Position numbers and translations under genes: made by a program
Notes under the pieces: generated by a model
The model's input: only the letters and a program-made list of their open reading frames with translations
The model's database searches: none
What the model was told of the DNA's origin: nothing
Origin: Mucidula mucida
Lineage: Eukaryota > Basidiomycota > Agaricomycetes > Agaricales > Physalacriaceae
Assembly: GCA_015501055.1 (NCBI GenBank)
Contig: JADNYV010000003.1
Location: 682,001-746,000, forward strand
Direction: 5' to 3'
DNA length: 64,000 nt
Shown: in pieces, positions 12,113 through 23,369 of the stretch
Numbering within the stretch: the first letter of the stretch is position 1
How the letters are laid out: each line of letters starts with the position of its first letter

Positions 12113-14240
12113 ATGCGTCACTCCGCTCTCTTTGCTGCCGCCCTTCCGGTCGCGTTCGCCGCTTCGGTCGCCGATTGGCGAGCGAGGTCCATTTACCAAG
12201 TTCGTCGACTTCGCCATCTTCTGTGTTTTGGTCCACCAATGTACAGAATAGATTGTTACCGACCGTTTCGCTACGACAAATCACTCCGTGGCGACTTGTG
12301 ATCCTCAGGCGTTGAAATATTGCGGCGGAACATGGCAAGGGATCGCGAAACACCTGGACTACATTCAGAACATGGGCTTTGACGCTATTTTGATCTCTCC
12401 TGTTGTCGCCAACCTAGAGGAAGAGACAACTCATGGCTATGCATACCATGGGTAAGTGCCAATGTTCAGATTCTTCGCGATCCTGAATGCATAACGAACC
12501 AGATACTGGACGCAAGACCTGAACGCGTTAAATTCGCACTTTGGCAGCGCGAATGATCTTAAAGCTCTCTCAAAGTCTGTCCATGATCGGGATATGTATC
12601 TTATGGTCGATGTCTTGGTTAACCAGTACGTGATTGCCACTTTGGCCTTTTCCCTGGTATTCTGATGTACAACTTGGCTCCAGCCTCGCCGCTGTACCTT
12701 CGACTCCTTCGCCCCCCAAACACAACGCCACTACTGCTGATAAGGCTGACACACCCGACTTTGACTTTGAATCCATGTCTCCGCTTTCTTCCAAAGGTGC
12801 CTTCCATCCTCATTGCTTCATCACGGACCACACGAACCAGACCCAAGTCGAGCAATGCTGGCTCGGTGACGTACATCTCGGCCTGCCCGATATCGACACC
12901 GAGAATATGACCAACTTCAGGATGCTCAATTCGTGGATCACCGACCTAGTAGAAGACTACAAGATTGATGGATTGAGGATATCATCCGCGCGCTACATTC
13001 GCAAGAGTTTCTGGCAGGATTTTAAGACCGCCGCTGGGGTGTTCTGTCTCGGAGAGGTAGGTGTCCATCCCGACCTTCTTCACAGTACGTCAACGGCTTT
13101 CCGCAGGTTTCAAGTGACAACGTTACATACACCAGCGACTACACCCGTGCGCCACCTTCTGGTTTCGGGTGTAGCCCGGCTAACGCCACTTTGTTTGTAG
13201 AAGTCCTGGATGGTGTCCTCGATTACCCTACTTGGTTCGCGCTTTCGGAGGTCTTTTCGGGGACGACAGCGAATTTTTCGAAACTCATTGATACGGTTAC
13301 ACGCTCTCAGGAGAATTATCAAACTGGTCTGATGACATCGGGATCGTTTGTTGAGAGTGAGAGCCAGCCGAGGCTTCCGTCGTTGACTCAGGACGCGTCG
13401 CTAATCAAAAACGCGGTCACATGGCCGTTCTTGCACGATGGCATTCCGATTTTGTACTATGGTCGGTTATGAGAGTTCTGGCGATAGCAGTCCACAAGTA
13501 GCTGATACCCAGTCATTAGGCCAGGAGCAAGGCTTCTCAGGAGGTGTGGCGCCTGGCAATCACGAAGCGTACGCGTGTTATGTCCAGATGATATACATTT
13601 AACCCAGCTTGTTCCAGGTTATGGCCGACACAGTACAAGACATATCATAAACCGCTGATGGAACATATATCTGCGCTAAATGCTGCTAGAGGACTTGCCA
13701 TCAAAGCAGGAGAAGGATTTCTAACATCACCTGTAGGTAACTCCGCGGTCTATCGCGCAATCGCCGTTACTGAACGTTTCTGTCATAGATGAAGTTCATA
13801 CCGCAGGAGTATGAGAACGCCCTTGTCGTGTCGAAACGACCTCTTTTAGGCTTGTTGACGAATGCAGGAAATGTGAGCATGGCGCCGACAACGTGGACAA
13901 TCCCAGCTAGACAGAAATTGTTTCTGAAGGGCGAATCTCTTGTAGACGTGTTAACTTGCATGACCTATGAAGTGGATCCGGTCACTGGGGATCTGACGGT
14001 GCAATCGGCGTACGGGCTACCAGTGGTAAGTGGCGCATTTCTACGCTGACTCATTGGTCTGATGGGAAGATACAGGTTATATTACCGACGAGGCTGCTAG
14101 AGGCTGGTGGAACACTTTGTCCTGCCTCGGCTCCTCCCAGTGATGATTCGAGAATGGCCTCGATAGAGCCTTGGCATATCTTTACTTCAATCATCCTACT
14201 ATTCTTTCACCTAATCTGCACTTTTGGATCTATCCTTTGA
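12113..14240 (+). CDS. Secreted, probably GPI-anchored GH13 amylase-like protein lacking catalytic aspartates
   Basis: The protein has a signal peptide ([18 protein letters not shown]) and aligns by eye with fungal alpha-amylase over its whole length through about nine exons. Visible landmarks are [37 protein letters not shown], region [10 protein letters not shown], region III LGEV and DGIPILYYG then QEQGFSGG. Region II reads GLRISSARY where Taka-amylase has GLRIDTVKH, so the nucleophile Asp is Ser (codon 12982-12984). Region IV reads FVESES where the family has FVENHD, so the transition-state Asp is also Ser (13362-13364) and the adjacent His is Glu. The acid/base Glu remains (GE at 13051-13056). 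The C terminus has a spacer and a hydrophobic tail ([17 protein letters not shown]) typical of a GPI signal. I infer a non-hydrolytic wall or carbohydrate-binding role; hydrolysis by the canonical mechanism is unlikely. Confidence 0.87.
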
Positions 14241-14388
14241 TATAGACGCTACTTACAAGTATTTAATATCTGCGTAGGACGTATGTACAATAATAATCAA
14301 GCGAATTTGGGGACGTCGGAGCTCGGGCCGGGGGTGAGATATGATGCAACGTGGTTGAACGTGTTCAACCTGAACTCTTTCACTTACG

Positions 14389-15903
14389 ATGAGGATCTTG
14401 CCTCTAACACTACTCTGCCTGTTGGCAGGGGCACACGGGCAATCCAACAATGGGCTGTCTGACCCAAACCTCCTTCCCTTGATTAACCGCGCCAATGCTC
14501 TTTTATCGTCGGGCCAGTTTGCAGACGCTGCAACGGCTTATACCAATGCACTCGTAGCGCTCCCGCAGGACCAGCTGCTCTACTACAAGCGGGCGACGGC
14601 GTACTATAGCCTTGGACGATATGGCCCGGCCGTGGAGGACTGCATCAAGGTCCGCGAGCTCGGCGGCGGCATGGCAGAACGGGCAGAGGTCATGATGGGC
14701 CGGATATACCTCAAGGAAGGCCGGTGGGACGATGTACGCGACGTCTTGGCCTCCATGAAGAGCAGCGAGGCCCAGACGATGCTCGACGACGTCCGCGAGA
14801 CAGAGAAATTGGCTAAGCGAATGGCTCTTGAGCGTAAGAGCGAGCTCTGGACGGCGTGTGTTGAGACGGCGGGCCAGGTTCTCAAGACCGCGAGTCATGC
14901 AGTCGGTATCCGGGAGGCGCGCGCCGAGTGCGCGCTCACGTCGGGCGATGTCGAGGGAGCAGTCGGTGATCTTACACGGCTAACTCAGCTACTCCCTTCG
15001 TCCCAACTACCAGCTCTCCAGACCCGGATATTCCTCCTTTCCTTCCTCCACCTCCCTGTGTCACCTTCCCTGCTCTCACCACTAAAGCAATGCCTCCACC
15101 GTGACCCCGATTCACCTTCTTGTCTGGCTCTACATCGAATAGCCAAGTCCATCGAAAAGGGGGTAAACAAGCTTGAGGATCTCCAGTCAAAGGAGGATTG
15201 GGCAGGCATCGTCAAACTTGTCCTTACCAAGGACGATCTTCTCGGCAAATACACCACTCTCGCCGGCAAGCACAGATCCCTCAAACAACCAGACGTTCAT
15301 ATTCCCGGGAGCATTCACGAAACACTCCTTCGTGGCGTATGTATCGCGTATACACATCTTTCGCCTGCCAAATCCCAGCCATTCTGTTCAGAGCTTCTCC
15401 AGCTCTCACCCGACGACGTCGATGCTCTTCTTGGCCTCGCAGAAGTGCACATGAAGAAGGATGAGTTTTCGGATGCTGTAAAGCTTCTCGAAAAGGCGTT
15501 TGAAGCATCCGGTCGTTCCCGTCGTGACGTGCACACCAAGCTCCAACGCGCTCAGAAGATGCTCAAGCAGTCGCTGCGCAAGGATTACTACAAGGTGCTT
15601 GGTGTCGCTCGTGATGCCTCGCCAACCGAGATCAAGAAAGCATTCCGGAAGCAAGCTAAATTTGCGCACCCAGATAAGGGTGGCTCGGAGGAAAAGATGG
15701 CGCAGCTCAACGAGGCATATGAAGTTTTGTCCAACCCAGAACTACGGGAGCGCTTTGATAATGGTGACGATCCCAACGATCTGGAGGGCAACAACGGGTT
15801 TGGAAGCTCTGGTCATCCGTTTGCGCAGTTCTTCCAGCAGTCTGGTGGCGGTTCTCATGGCTTCCCCGGTGGTGGGTTCCAATTTAGGTACAGCCATGGT
15901 TAA
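14389..15903 (+). CDS. ER-lumenal TPR/DnaJ co-chaperone, DNAJC3 (p58IPK)-like
   Basis: Single exon, 504 aa. A signal peptide (MRILPLTLLCLLAGAHG) leads into tandem TPR helices, the first at about residues 28-95 (NRANALLSSGQFADAATAYT, LLYYKRATAYYSLGRY). A second TPR block ends near residue 390 (DDVDALLGLAEVHMKKDEF). The J-domain begins at about residue 399 (DYYKVLGVARDASPTEIKKAF) with the HPD tripeptide at about 427, and a Gly-rich tail follows. The order signal-TPR-J matches DNAJC3/ERdj6, which delivers misfolded substrates to BiP and stimulates its ATPase in the ER. No KDEL-type retention signal is seen at the C terminus (YSHG). Intact frame and length are as expected for the family. Confidence 0.93.
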   Translation: MRILPLTLLCLLAGAHGQSNNGLSDPNLLPLINRANALLSSGQFADAATAYTNALVALPQDQLLYYKRATAYYSLGRYGPAVEDCIKVRELGGGMAERAEVMMGRIYLKEGRWDDVRDVLASMKSSEAQTMLDDVRETEKLAKRMALERKSELWTACVETAGQVLKTASHAVGIREARAECALTSGDVEGAVGDLTRLTQLLPSSQLPALQTRIFLLSFLHLPVSPSLLSPLKQCLHRDPDSPSCLALHRIAKSIEKGVNKLEDLQSKEDWAGIVKLVLTKDDLLGKYTTLAGKHRSLKQPDVHIPGSIHETLLRGVCIAYTHLSPAKSQPFCSELLQLSPDDVDALLGLAEVHMKKDEFSDAVKLLEKAFEASGRSRRDVHTKLQRAQKMLKQSLRKDYYKVLGVARDASPTEIKKAFRKQAKFAHPDKGGSEEKMAQLNEAYEVLSNPELRERFDNGDDPNDLEGNNGFGSSGHPFAQFFQQSGGGSHGFPGGGFQFRYSHG

Positions 15904-16196
15904 AGGACTTTTACTGGTACTACGCAGTAGTAGACGTAGATCTATGTGTATGTATAACATGATGGTAATCGGCTTGTAGTCCTGCGTCCCCACCGTGGGC
16001 CCCGAAGTGCTGAGCAATTTTTAGATGTTGCATCATCAGAAAACGAAAGCAATGCGATTTGATCAGGAAATCACTATACAAGGTACATGCTAGATAGTTA
16101 CATGACTGTCCACCGGCAATTAGATACATCTATAACTAAGAAAACACTCAACACACGAAAACCCCGAAAGAGAAATTCAAATGTGGAATAAGCCTC
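15904..16196. other. Convergent intergenic spacer
   Basis: The two flanking genes converge here, so this 293-bp stretch must hold two 3' UTRs and terminators. No gene is visible. Confidence 0.6.
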
Positions 16197-19100
16197 CTAC
16201 CGCCTCTGATACCCACCAGGTATCCCGACGTCGTCCAAGAGCCCGGAATCGTGCATGAACGAACTCCACCGTTCGTCCAGTCGTGAATCGCGTGAGGACA
16301 GTCCTAGGTCGGCAAGTGCGGGATAACCAGGGGGAGGATACATGTGATGTGGCGCTTGAGGATGTGGTTGTGGTGCATAACCATACTGCGGAGGAGGAGG
16401 CTGCGCGCGAACATACGACTGATGTAGGTGGCTAGAACGAGCATGGTTTGCATGTGGATGGCTGGAGTGGCTGGAGGGGTGATATGAATAGTCCAACTGC
16501 GGCGGTGGCTGAGGAGGTCGCGCCCACTGCACTGGAGCCGTCAAATTCGGTAGCTGCGCGTACGATCCTCCCGCCATACCACTATTCATGTTTTGTTGTT
16601 GTCTCTCAGGACTGTGATTATTGTACGACTGCCTCGGCGGTTTCTTTGCTGACACGAATCGTGTGTGGCCAGCAAAGATCGAAAGCTCATCGTCCAAGTC
16701 TTTTCCGTTGGGAGTTACCTCCCACAGCATCCCAGTATCGGCGGCAGAGGCAGAGGCCTCCTGCAAGGCGTGGCGAGCCTTGTCGCTCAACTTGATGAGG
16801 ATGGGCTTACAAAGAGACATTAGCAAAAAGGAGAAGTGAGAAAAAGACACCCACCAGAGCTTTTGTAGCCCGCTTACTATATACACTCGCCCTCGTGAAC
16901 AGCACACATGCCGCTTCCAATTCTGCCATCGCACTGCTTGCTAACGGACTGCGAGGCCCACGCGTCACGACCGTTCCAAACACCACTGCTGCACTGAACG
17001 CAAAGGTCCACATTGTCCAAAACCTTGCGCACGCATTCGGATACAATGTGAATTGCTCCTTCACCGACTTGAGAATTGTCGTCGATGCTCGGTACGCCGC
17101 CAAGAAGGAGGGAGCATATGTAGACTTGAGCGGATTGACGGGTTGCTCAATTATCGCTTGTGCGAAGAATGAGCGGTGAATGTACATCAACACTACGAGC
17201 GAAAGTTTAATCTAAAGCTCGGGATTTGGCGCATTCACAACGAACCTGTTTCACGAATATGCTCCAGGACGCAACGCTGGAAACTCGCGACGAGATCGCT
17301 ACTGTCCGCTGTCCCCTCGGGAAGAGGAAACTCCCGAACCTTACGGTCCAAATCCATAATTGTCGCGTAACTTGGAGCCTCTGCCGTCAATGTCCGTGAG
17401 GTAACTTCTGCAACACATTCACTGGCAAACCGGAATTGCCAGATCTCAACTAAATATGAACGAAAAGCTGATTATTATACAGAGGTGTAGACGGAAAAGC
17501 ACCGGCCAAGGACTCACATGCAGAGTTCATAGACTTTTCGTTTTCATACTGGGGAAAGCTACAGTCAATATACGCAAGCGAGAATGAAGGAGGTCGGCCA
17601 GTGTTTAAGCTCTAGACTCCAAGATTAGAGGGATCTGATAAGGATGACTGGGCACGTTCATACCTGCCATACATCCGCTACGAATAGATCCCAGAATAGT
17701 ATCCGTCGGCGCTGTACCATTTTGGGAGGCAGACCCCATCGTTCGCTATCTCGATCTGCAAGTATTTGTCAATACACATATCGAGGTACCAAAGAATACG
17801 AACGTAGGCCAATCTGCAGATAACTCAGCAAAAGATCACCTAGAGGTGAGGAACACTCACAGTTTGTGATAAATGCGCCGCAAGGGTGATCAAACTCCAA
17901 GTCATCTCCATACTGGTTTCGCTTGTCAAGTCGCTGCCGCTCATCGCGTTGTATATACTCATGAGGTGCAGACACTGTATTGTAACAATGCTGGGCTTCT
18001 CGAGCACGGCCTGTAAGCTGATAGCCGCTCTGGAAATTTGATGATAGTGTTCGGCGTGTTGCGTGCTCGGCTCTGCCTCGACCAAGGCACCCACAGCGAA
18101 GATGATAAACATGAGGGCAAGGTCATGAGGCCCAGCAAATTCGTCCGTGGCGGTTTTGCGGTAGATGGCGGGGAGCATATCGTCGATGAGCTGCTCGCGC
18201 GTCACGCCACGGAAAAGCCAGCCAGCCTGTTCAAAGTAGGTTCGCAAAGAGAGCATGCGCGGTCCCATGGGGGAAGGTGTCCGCGAATCATTTCTTGGAC
18301 GTCGTCAGAGCGGCCCATGGGGGTGAATGGAAATGCTTGGGAGAAGAGGGAAAAGTCTGTGGAGGGGGCCGAGGCAGTTGGGCTGACAGAGGCATGTTTG
18401 GAGGCCGGGCTGTTAACACTACTTTCTGGAGTGGCTTGACCAGAGGATATCAAAAGACTCTGCAGGATGTGAGCAAGTAAAGAAGAAGAATTGATAGAAG
18501 CATACCTCTGAGCCACCGGTAGGCCCAAAGAATCGCGAAATGCCATGGTCAGAGATTGACAGGGTCCCGAACGCGTCAATGACGTCTGTTGAATGAGGCT
18601 CGTCGGGTGGCGTGTCTTCACGCGGCTCATCTGTTATAATGAGGTCGTCCTGCAGCAACGGATGCGGCTCAGTCGAGTGCTCGGCGTGTAGCGATGACAG
18701 GGCGTCTTCAAGCTGGCGGATCCGGCCGCTCAACTTGGATATGCGTTTGTGGAGATGCTCTGTGGCTGCAAGGACAAAACGCGTACCCTGCCCCGTCGCC
18801 AAGCTGCCATTCGGGCACAATGCAGCACATCCTCGACGCTGGGATGGTCAGCTTGGGCGCTCATGGGCGGCGACGACGTACCTGGCAAGACTGGCATGGA
18901 ATTTGCTTGTCGCACTTAATTTTGAGCCTGAATATGGGGACAGTTAAGTAGCAGGCTGAAGTGGATGCGATGATCGCACTAACCTCCGGCACTCCGCGCA
19001 AGAGACCTGTATGCTTCGGTGAGATCGCGAAGAGTGATGGGGATGATGTCAAACTAACCTCGCCTGCGACGCGCGAACGGCCGTGAGCGAGCGACCCCAG

Positions 19101-19230
19101 AGAGAGGGCAACACATACCTCTATTTCGCTTTTGTTCCAACTCCCGAGCGTGCACACCGTCGTACTTGAATTCGTCGGCATCACGTCGGCTAGGGCGCCG
19201 CTTCAGTTTCGTTTTGGGCTCAGCGGGCAT
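16197..19230 (-). CDS. Zn2Cys6 transcription factor with a 5-nt microexon
   Basis: I start at the ATG complementary to 19228-19230 (MPAEPKTKLKRRPSRRD). The zinc cluster is built from several small exons: KRNRG, a 5-nt exon at 19059-19063, VSCAECRR, LKIKCDKQIPCQSCQ, then RRGCAALCPNGSLATGQGTR. Only with the microexon does the frame read GEVSCAECRRLKIKCDK. A coiled coil follows (LHKRISKLSGRIRQLEDALS), then the fungal transcription factor homology region (FRGVTREQLIDDMLPAIYR, DLALMFIIFAVGALVEAEPS), continued across introns near 17.9-17.2 kb to FWTMWTFAFSAAVVFGTVVTRGPR. The C terminus is rich in Pro, Gln, His and Tyr. This matches a conserved basidiomycete regulator type with an N-terminal CAECRR cluster. 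Some internal exon ends between 17.2 and 17.9 kb were not resolved. Targets are unknown. Confidence 0.85.
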
Positions 19231-19733
19231 CGCAGTGGCTGGACAGTGTGGACAAGAGACAGATTAACCGCAGGCCAAATCCGACAGCTACTTCCGCTCC
19301 GCTTCTATATTTCACACCGATTCGCCACGCTGGGAAAATAGTATAAAGGGGTGCACAAACACTCGATACAGTTTCTCGGTCTTGCCACCTCCTCTTCTTG
19401 TCTACGATGGGAATTACTTGACAAATTGGGCAGTTTTCCTCGCTTCCGAGCAGAAAATCTGGCAACCACGGTCTGACAAGGACTGCGCAAGTGACGGAAT
19501 TCTGATGGATTCTTTCTCTTCCCTAAGGCTTTTGTTCGTTGACTTGATGCCACATTTCCTTGACTTTTCCCCATTATCCTCCCTTTCTTCGACGTAGAAA
19601 GAAAAGAATTTGACCACCTTAGTCTACAATCGGTCACGTGGCTCTCGCGTGATTTGTCACCGTGTTGGATTTTGGCTTCAACTTGCTTTTCATCCACATC
19701 GGCGCGAACTACGTATGGACTGCATAAGGGTCA
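19231..19733. other. Divergent intergenic spacer
   Basis: This 503-bp region separates the starts of the minus-strand regulator and the plus-strand J-protein and should contain both promoters. A TATAAAGG-like string occurs near 19342 but is about 390 bp from the J-protein ATG, so I do not assign it. No other coding signal is seen. Confidence 0.5.
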
Positions 19734-20448
19734 ATGAGAGGCACTTTTTATGACGTACTTGGTATCCCATCTTCTGCAACTCCAGAAGAAGGTCTGTCAG
19801 CGGCGGTTTGGACCTTTGTACATAATATTCACTTACCTTGACGTCGACAGTCCGGAAAGCCTTTAGGCAAAAAGCACTAGAGACCCACCCCGACAAGCTC
19901 AGTCCGTATCTCTCCGAGGTTGAGAAACATGCGGCTGAAGCGCGCTTCCATCAGGTTCCTTGATATTATGCTTTAGTATGTTGGTGGCTAAAACAAGATA
20001 CAGATAGCTTCGGCGGTGGACACCTTAGGGGATCCTCTCAAACGAAAGGTATGCTATTATCTCCTGGCATATTTCCACACTAATGATGCTTTTAGTCTTA
20101 CGACGCTGGCCTACAAGCTAAAGCCAACTTCCAGCTCGCCCAAGCACAGCGAACAAAAGAACGGCAAGAATGGGCGCGGCAGCAAGAAGAGGTACACCAG
20201 GCACGGATGAAAGAGCTTCGCGAACGCAATGTGCAGATTAAGGCGAACCTCCAGAATCAGGTGTCTGCCGCCCGACAGAAGGAGGAAGTGTTGAGAAAGT
20301 TGTTGGCTGACATGGATAGCCTTACCCCTGAATGGCGTCTGAGGAAAGAACTTGCCGAAAAGGTGCATCACCCAAATTACTGCTATTATCGTCGAGGCTA
20401 ACTTGGTGCTCCTAGCGTAAAGCCGCCCGTTCGCAGCCATCGTCGTGA
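19734..20448 (+). CDS. Small J-domain protein (DNAJC17/CWC23-like layout)
   Basis: A short five- or six-exon gene. The N-terminal J-domain reads GTFYDVLGIPSSATPEE, then VRKAFRQKALETHPDKLSP after an intron, with the HPD motif intact, then FHQIASAVDTLGDPLKRKSYD. A charged helical segment follows (LAQAQRTKERQEWARQQEE, AARQKEEVLRKLLADMD). I take the last intron as 20363-20414, which ends the protein KRKAARSQPSS with a stop at 20446-20448; without it a stop occurs at 20399-20401. The J-domain followed by a coiled coil is like DNAJC17/Cwc23-type spliceosomal J-proteins, but no RRM is visible, so the identity is only suggested. It probably acts as an Hsp70 cofactor in the cytosol or nucleus. Confidence 0.8.
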
Positions 20449-20561
20449 ATTGAATGCCGATCAATTGTAATATAACACTCATTCTTTCGGACCAACGGAC
20501 CTGTTGTATCTTTTGATTGTAAACTGACGACCAGTTGTGTAGCCAGAAATAAACGCGTCCC

Positions 20562-21152
20562 TCATGCTGCTCCCAGCGCGCGCAGTCTGCTATGCGCAAT
20601 CAAGCCAATATCCCCTACAGCCCTCCCTAGCTCGCTTCTCCACGGCGGATCCTCGACTGACAGCGCAGCGATGCTCGCAAGATCAGGTTCTCGATGCGAC
20701 AAGGAATGCGCTAATCCCAGCCGATCCTCCATCTCCTCCGCGATGGCCGCACGCGATCTACCGTTCACGAACGTGATATATCTCAATCCAGGATATCGCG
20801 CCTCATAGCAAGCATTGAGGTGCTCGAGCCGCGCGAGAACCGCCGGAGGCGTCAGCGCTGCTCCTCCCTGTTCTTTCGAGCTCAAAGAGGACAGCGCTTT
20901 GGTCTCGCCGATTCTAGGATGTCCCGCGATGAATTGTGCACGTAGGGAATCATCCCACGTTCCGAGCTGGGATAGGGAAAGATCGATGAGCTGCCCATAC
21001 GACGTGAGGGGTGGAAGATTAGTGAAAAGTTGTGGGAGGAGAGTCGATTGAAGAATAGGCGAATGCTCGAATAGGATGGTGAGGACCTGGGAAAGAACCT
21101 CCTGAGACGATTGAATCTCCTGCAGCGGGGGGAGTGAACTCATCGAGGACAA
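20562..21152 (-). CDS. OHCU decarboxylase (purine/urate catabolism)
   Basis: Single exon, 196 aa. It matches the 2-oxo-4-hydroxy-4-carboxy-5-ureidoimidazoline decarboxylase family, which converts OHCU to S-allantoin in the uricase pathway. Visible features are the helical N terminus (VLTILFEHSPILQSTLLPQL), the GHPRIG motif with the catalytic-region His (about residue 78), the SSKEQGG substrate-loop segment, and the helix LNACYEARYPGLRYITFVNGR preceding the conserved Arg-rich region. The length fits a stand-alone fungal enzyme. I chose the first Met (MSSMSSLPPL), though the second at +3 codons is equally possible. No peroxisomal targeting tripeptide is obvious at the C terminus (GAA). Confidence 0.9.
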   Translation of the reverse strand: MSSMSSLPPLQEIQSSQEVLSQVLTILFEHSPILQSTLLPQLFTNLPPLTSYGQLIDLSLSQLGTWDDSLRAQFIAGHPRIGETKALSSLSSKEQGGAALTPPAVLARLEHLNACYEARYPGLRYITFVNGRSRAAIAEEMEDRLGLAHSLSHREPDLASIAALSVEDPPWRSELGRAVGDIGLIAHSRLRALGAA

Positions 21153-23369
21153 GGTGCGGAATTCGGACCGGGCTTTGTACCGATCGCGTTCGTAAGTGTT
21201 TTTTGCGCTTCCTCACGAGGCTTGGCAGCGCTGTTATCAGACTTCAGGACCATACGGACTGTCATCAACAAATGTCGGAGACAGCATGGCACTTGTCCCT
21301 CATTCTATACCTCGCGATCTCTTGATCGTTTCCGCTCAAGAAAGAAGACACGACCATGACAGCATGAAAAGCGAGTAGTCCGCTCCCTGATTCGCAGCAC
21401 ACTGTCGTCTATTGGAAACATATCATTCGTACCGACAGCTATGGCCTTCATCAGTATCGCGAAAAGGTGTCAAGATTCCCAGGTTATCAGATTTCTGAAA
21501 GACGCCGAAATCCTCCTTATGATGTAGTCTTTCTTCTATATGCTAGATTCGGGTTTTTAGCAACACGTAGAAGCGGTCGGCCTCAATGTGTGGGAGGCTT
21601 GGGAAGATCACCGGCTCAAGCTCAAACACTCCCGTGCATACAGTTCAATAATGAAATATACTCACGCCGGTACAAGCAGAAAACTCAGCTTGTTCCCCTA
21701 TTTACAGCAAACTGCCAAAAGCTGCCCCGAATGCCATTTCCACATCAAAGACATGACCACAAGATGGTCTTTCATCGGCCACACGTTGTATAGAGCGCAA
21801 TTGAGTCAATAAAGTGTGGGAGCGACCATTGCCTAAGCGCCAATAAGATACGAGTAGTAGCAGAGAAAAGGCTAACGATACAGGGTATGGGTACGAGACA
21901 TGAAAGGTATGCTTCGCACCGAGAAAAGAACTCGGTCGATCCAGATTTCCTATTTCACGTTATGAAGTCGACGTCCGAGAGTTCCTCACCTTCGGCAACG
22001 AACATAGGTCGCGTTCTCGAGGAACACGTCCCGAGTTCAGATACGTTGTACTAATAATTTCCTTGGGTGGAAAGCCATGGCTGGACAGTCAGTTCCGTGT
22101 TATGCTAGCGGTGATACCCAGCAAACCCGACGAAGTAGGTCCACGAGTGAGCTTTGAGGTGGTGTGGCGTACCAGGTTGTGAAACAATTCCGGAGCCAGA
22201 CGGATCGCCTTGTCTTTTCACGCTATCGGCGTTCGTTCTCCACCTGACAAGAATAAAGAGACAGACCCACGCTCAATCAAGAGGACACTGAGTTCCTGCT
22301 TCAGCCATGCGCTCAACAACTACGTTACGGCCAAGGTGTAGCCAGCGTTAGAAGCAAGACATCATAACTATAATACCAGCGGCGACACCGTCATCAACGA
22401 CAATAGCATCTAAAAACGCGAGAAGTGATATCATCTGGCATCCAGAGAGCGTTAACCACAAGTCGAGTCACTAACAGTGGCAGTTGGCTCAGGCGCAGGT
22501 TGGAGCTCTCCAAGAGAGTCAAGGAAAGTGGGTACGAATCACTGAAATTTCCGTGTCTTGATGCATCTACATTCAAAATGGTGTGTATCCCATCGTAACA
22601 TTTGTAAGTTGTTACCAAGACGAACTTGCGACGAAGCGGAAGAACACAGAGTGACATGCGCGGCAGGCCCAGGCCCAACCTCCGAGTCTCGACATGGCAG
22701 TTCAGTGTCAGTTTCAGTATATGCTTCAGACGTGATTGGTGGTTTGGAATTGCCGGTGTGCTGCGCTTCCCGAGCCGCCAGAGCGAAGATTTATGAGGAC
22801 ATTGCGGAACGCGAGGACAGATTTTGGGCGAGCGGATAAGTCACGTACTCAATAAACTGCACGAAAAGACAGAGGACGACGTGAACTACACAGCCACAGT
22901 TCGGCCTCCGTCCTTCCGGCACGTCATCAATTTTCTTCTTTTGGCTCCTATGTAATTCGCGGACTGATCTTAGGCGTATACACATATTGCTGATTGAAAG
23001 GCTACGGTAAACTACGAGAACTTGCTCCACATTTCAAGGGGACATGGTCTCCCTTGAACCAAGTCTCATCATTCTCGACGCCACTGAAGATAAGGCGAGC
23101 CATGCTGAAATCATCACTTTCGTGAGTTTCTTTCCCATGTTGAGATCTAAATTTGTGCTCAGCTGTGCTAGGATACCCGTCGGGACTATAATAGTACTGC
23201 TATCCATGTTTGACAGTCTTCCTAAGCCCCCACTCACTCACCACACTCTCCGCGCCGAGTAACCGTCTCCGCGAGATTTCCACGACTAGATAACGATTGT
23301 TCACGAGTCCTGATTTCCTTATGGCACAAGGACTCATAAAGTTCGAGCTCCCACTGTGTCAGCATCAGC
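21153..23369. other. Long intergenic region without a supported gene
   Basis: About 2.2 kb lies between divergent genes. Several frames of 60-108 aa occur (for example 21467-21793 and 22558-22839), but none has a recognisable domain, a membrane pattern or partners across introns. I see no terminal repeats or transposase or reverse transcriptase motifs. It is the second longest gene-free stretch in the window. Confidence 0.45.

Noticed and set aside
21153..23369. Transposon or hidden gene in the 2.2-kb empty region
   Set aside because: No terminal repeats, target duplications or transposase, integrase or reverse transcriptase motifs seen.
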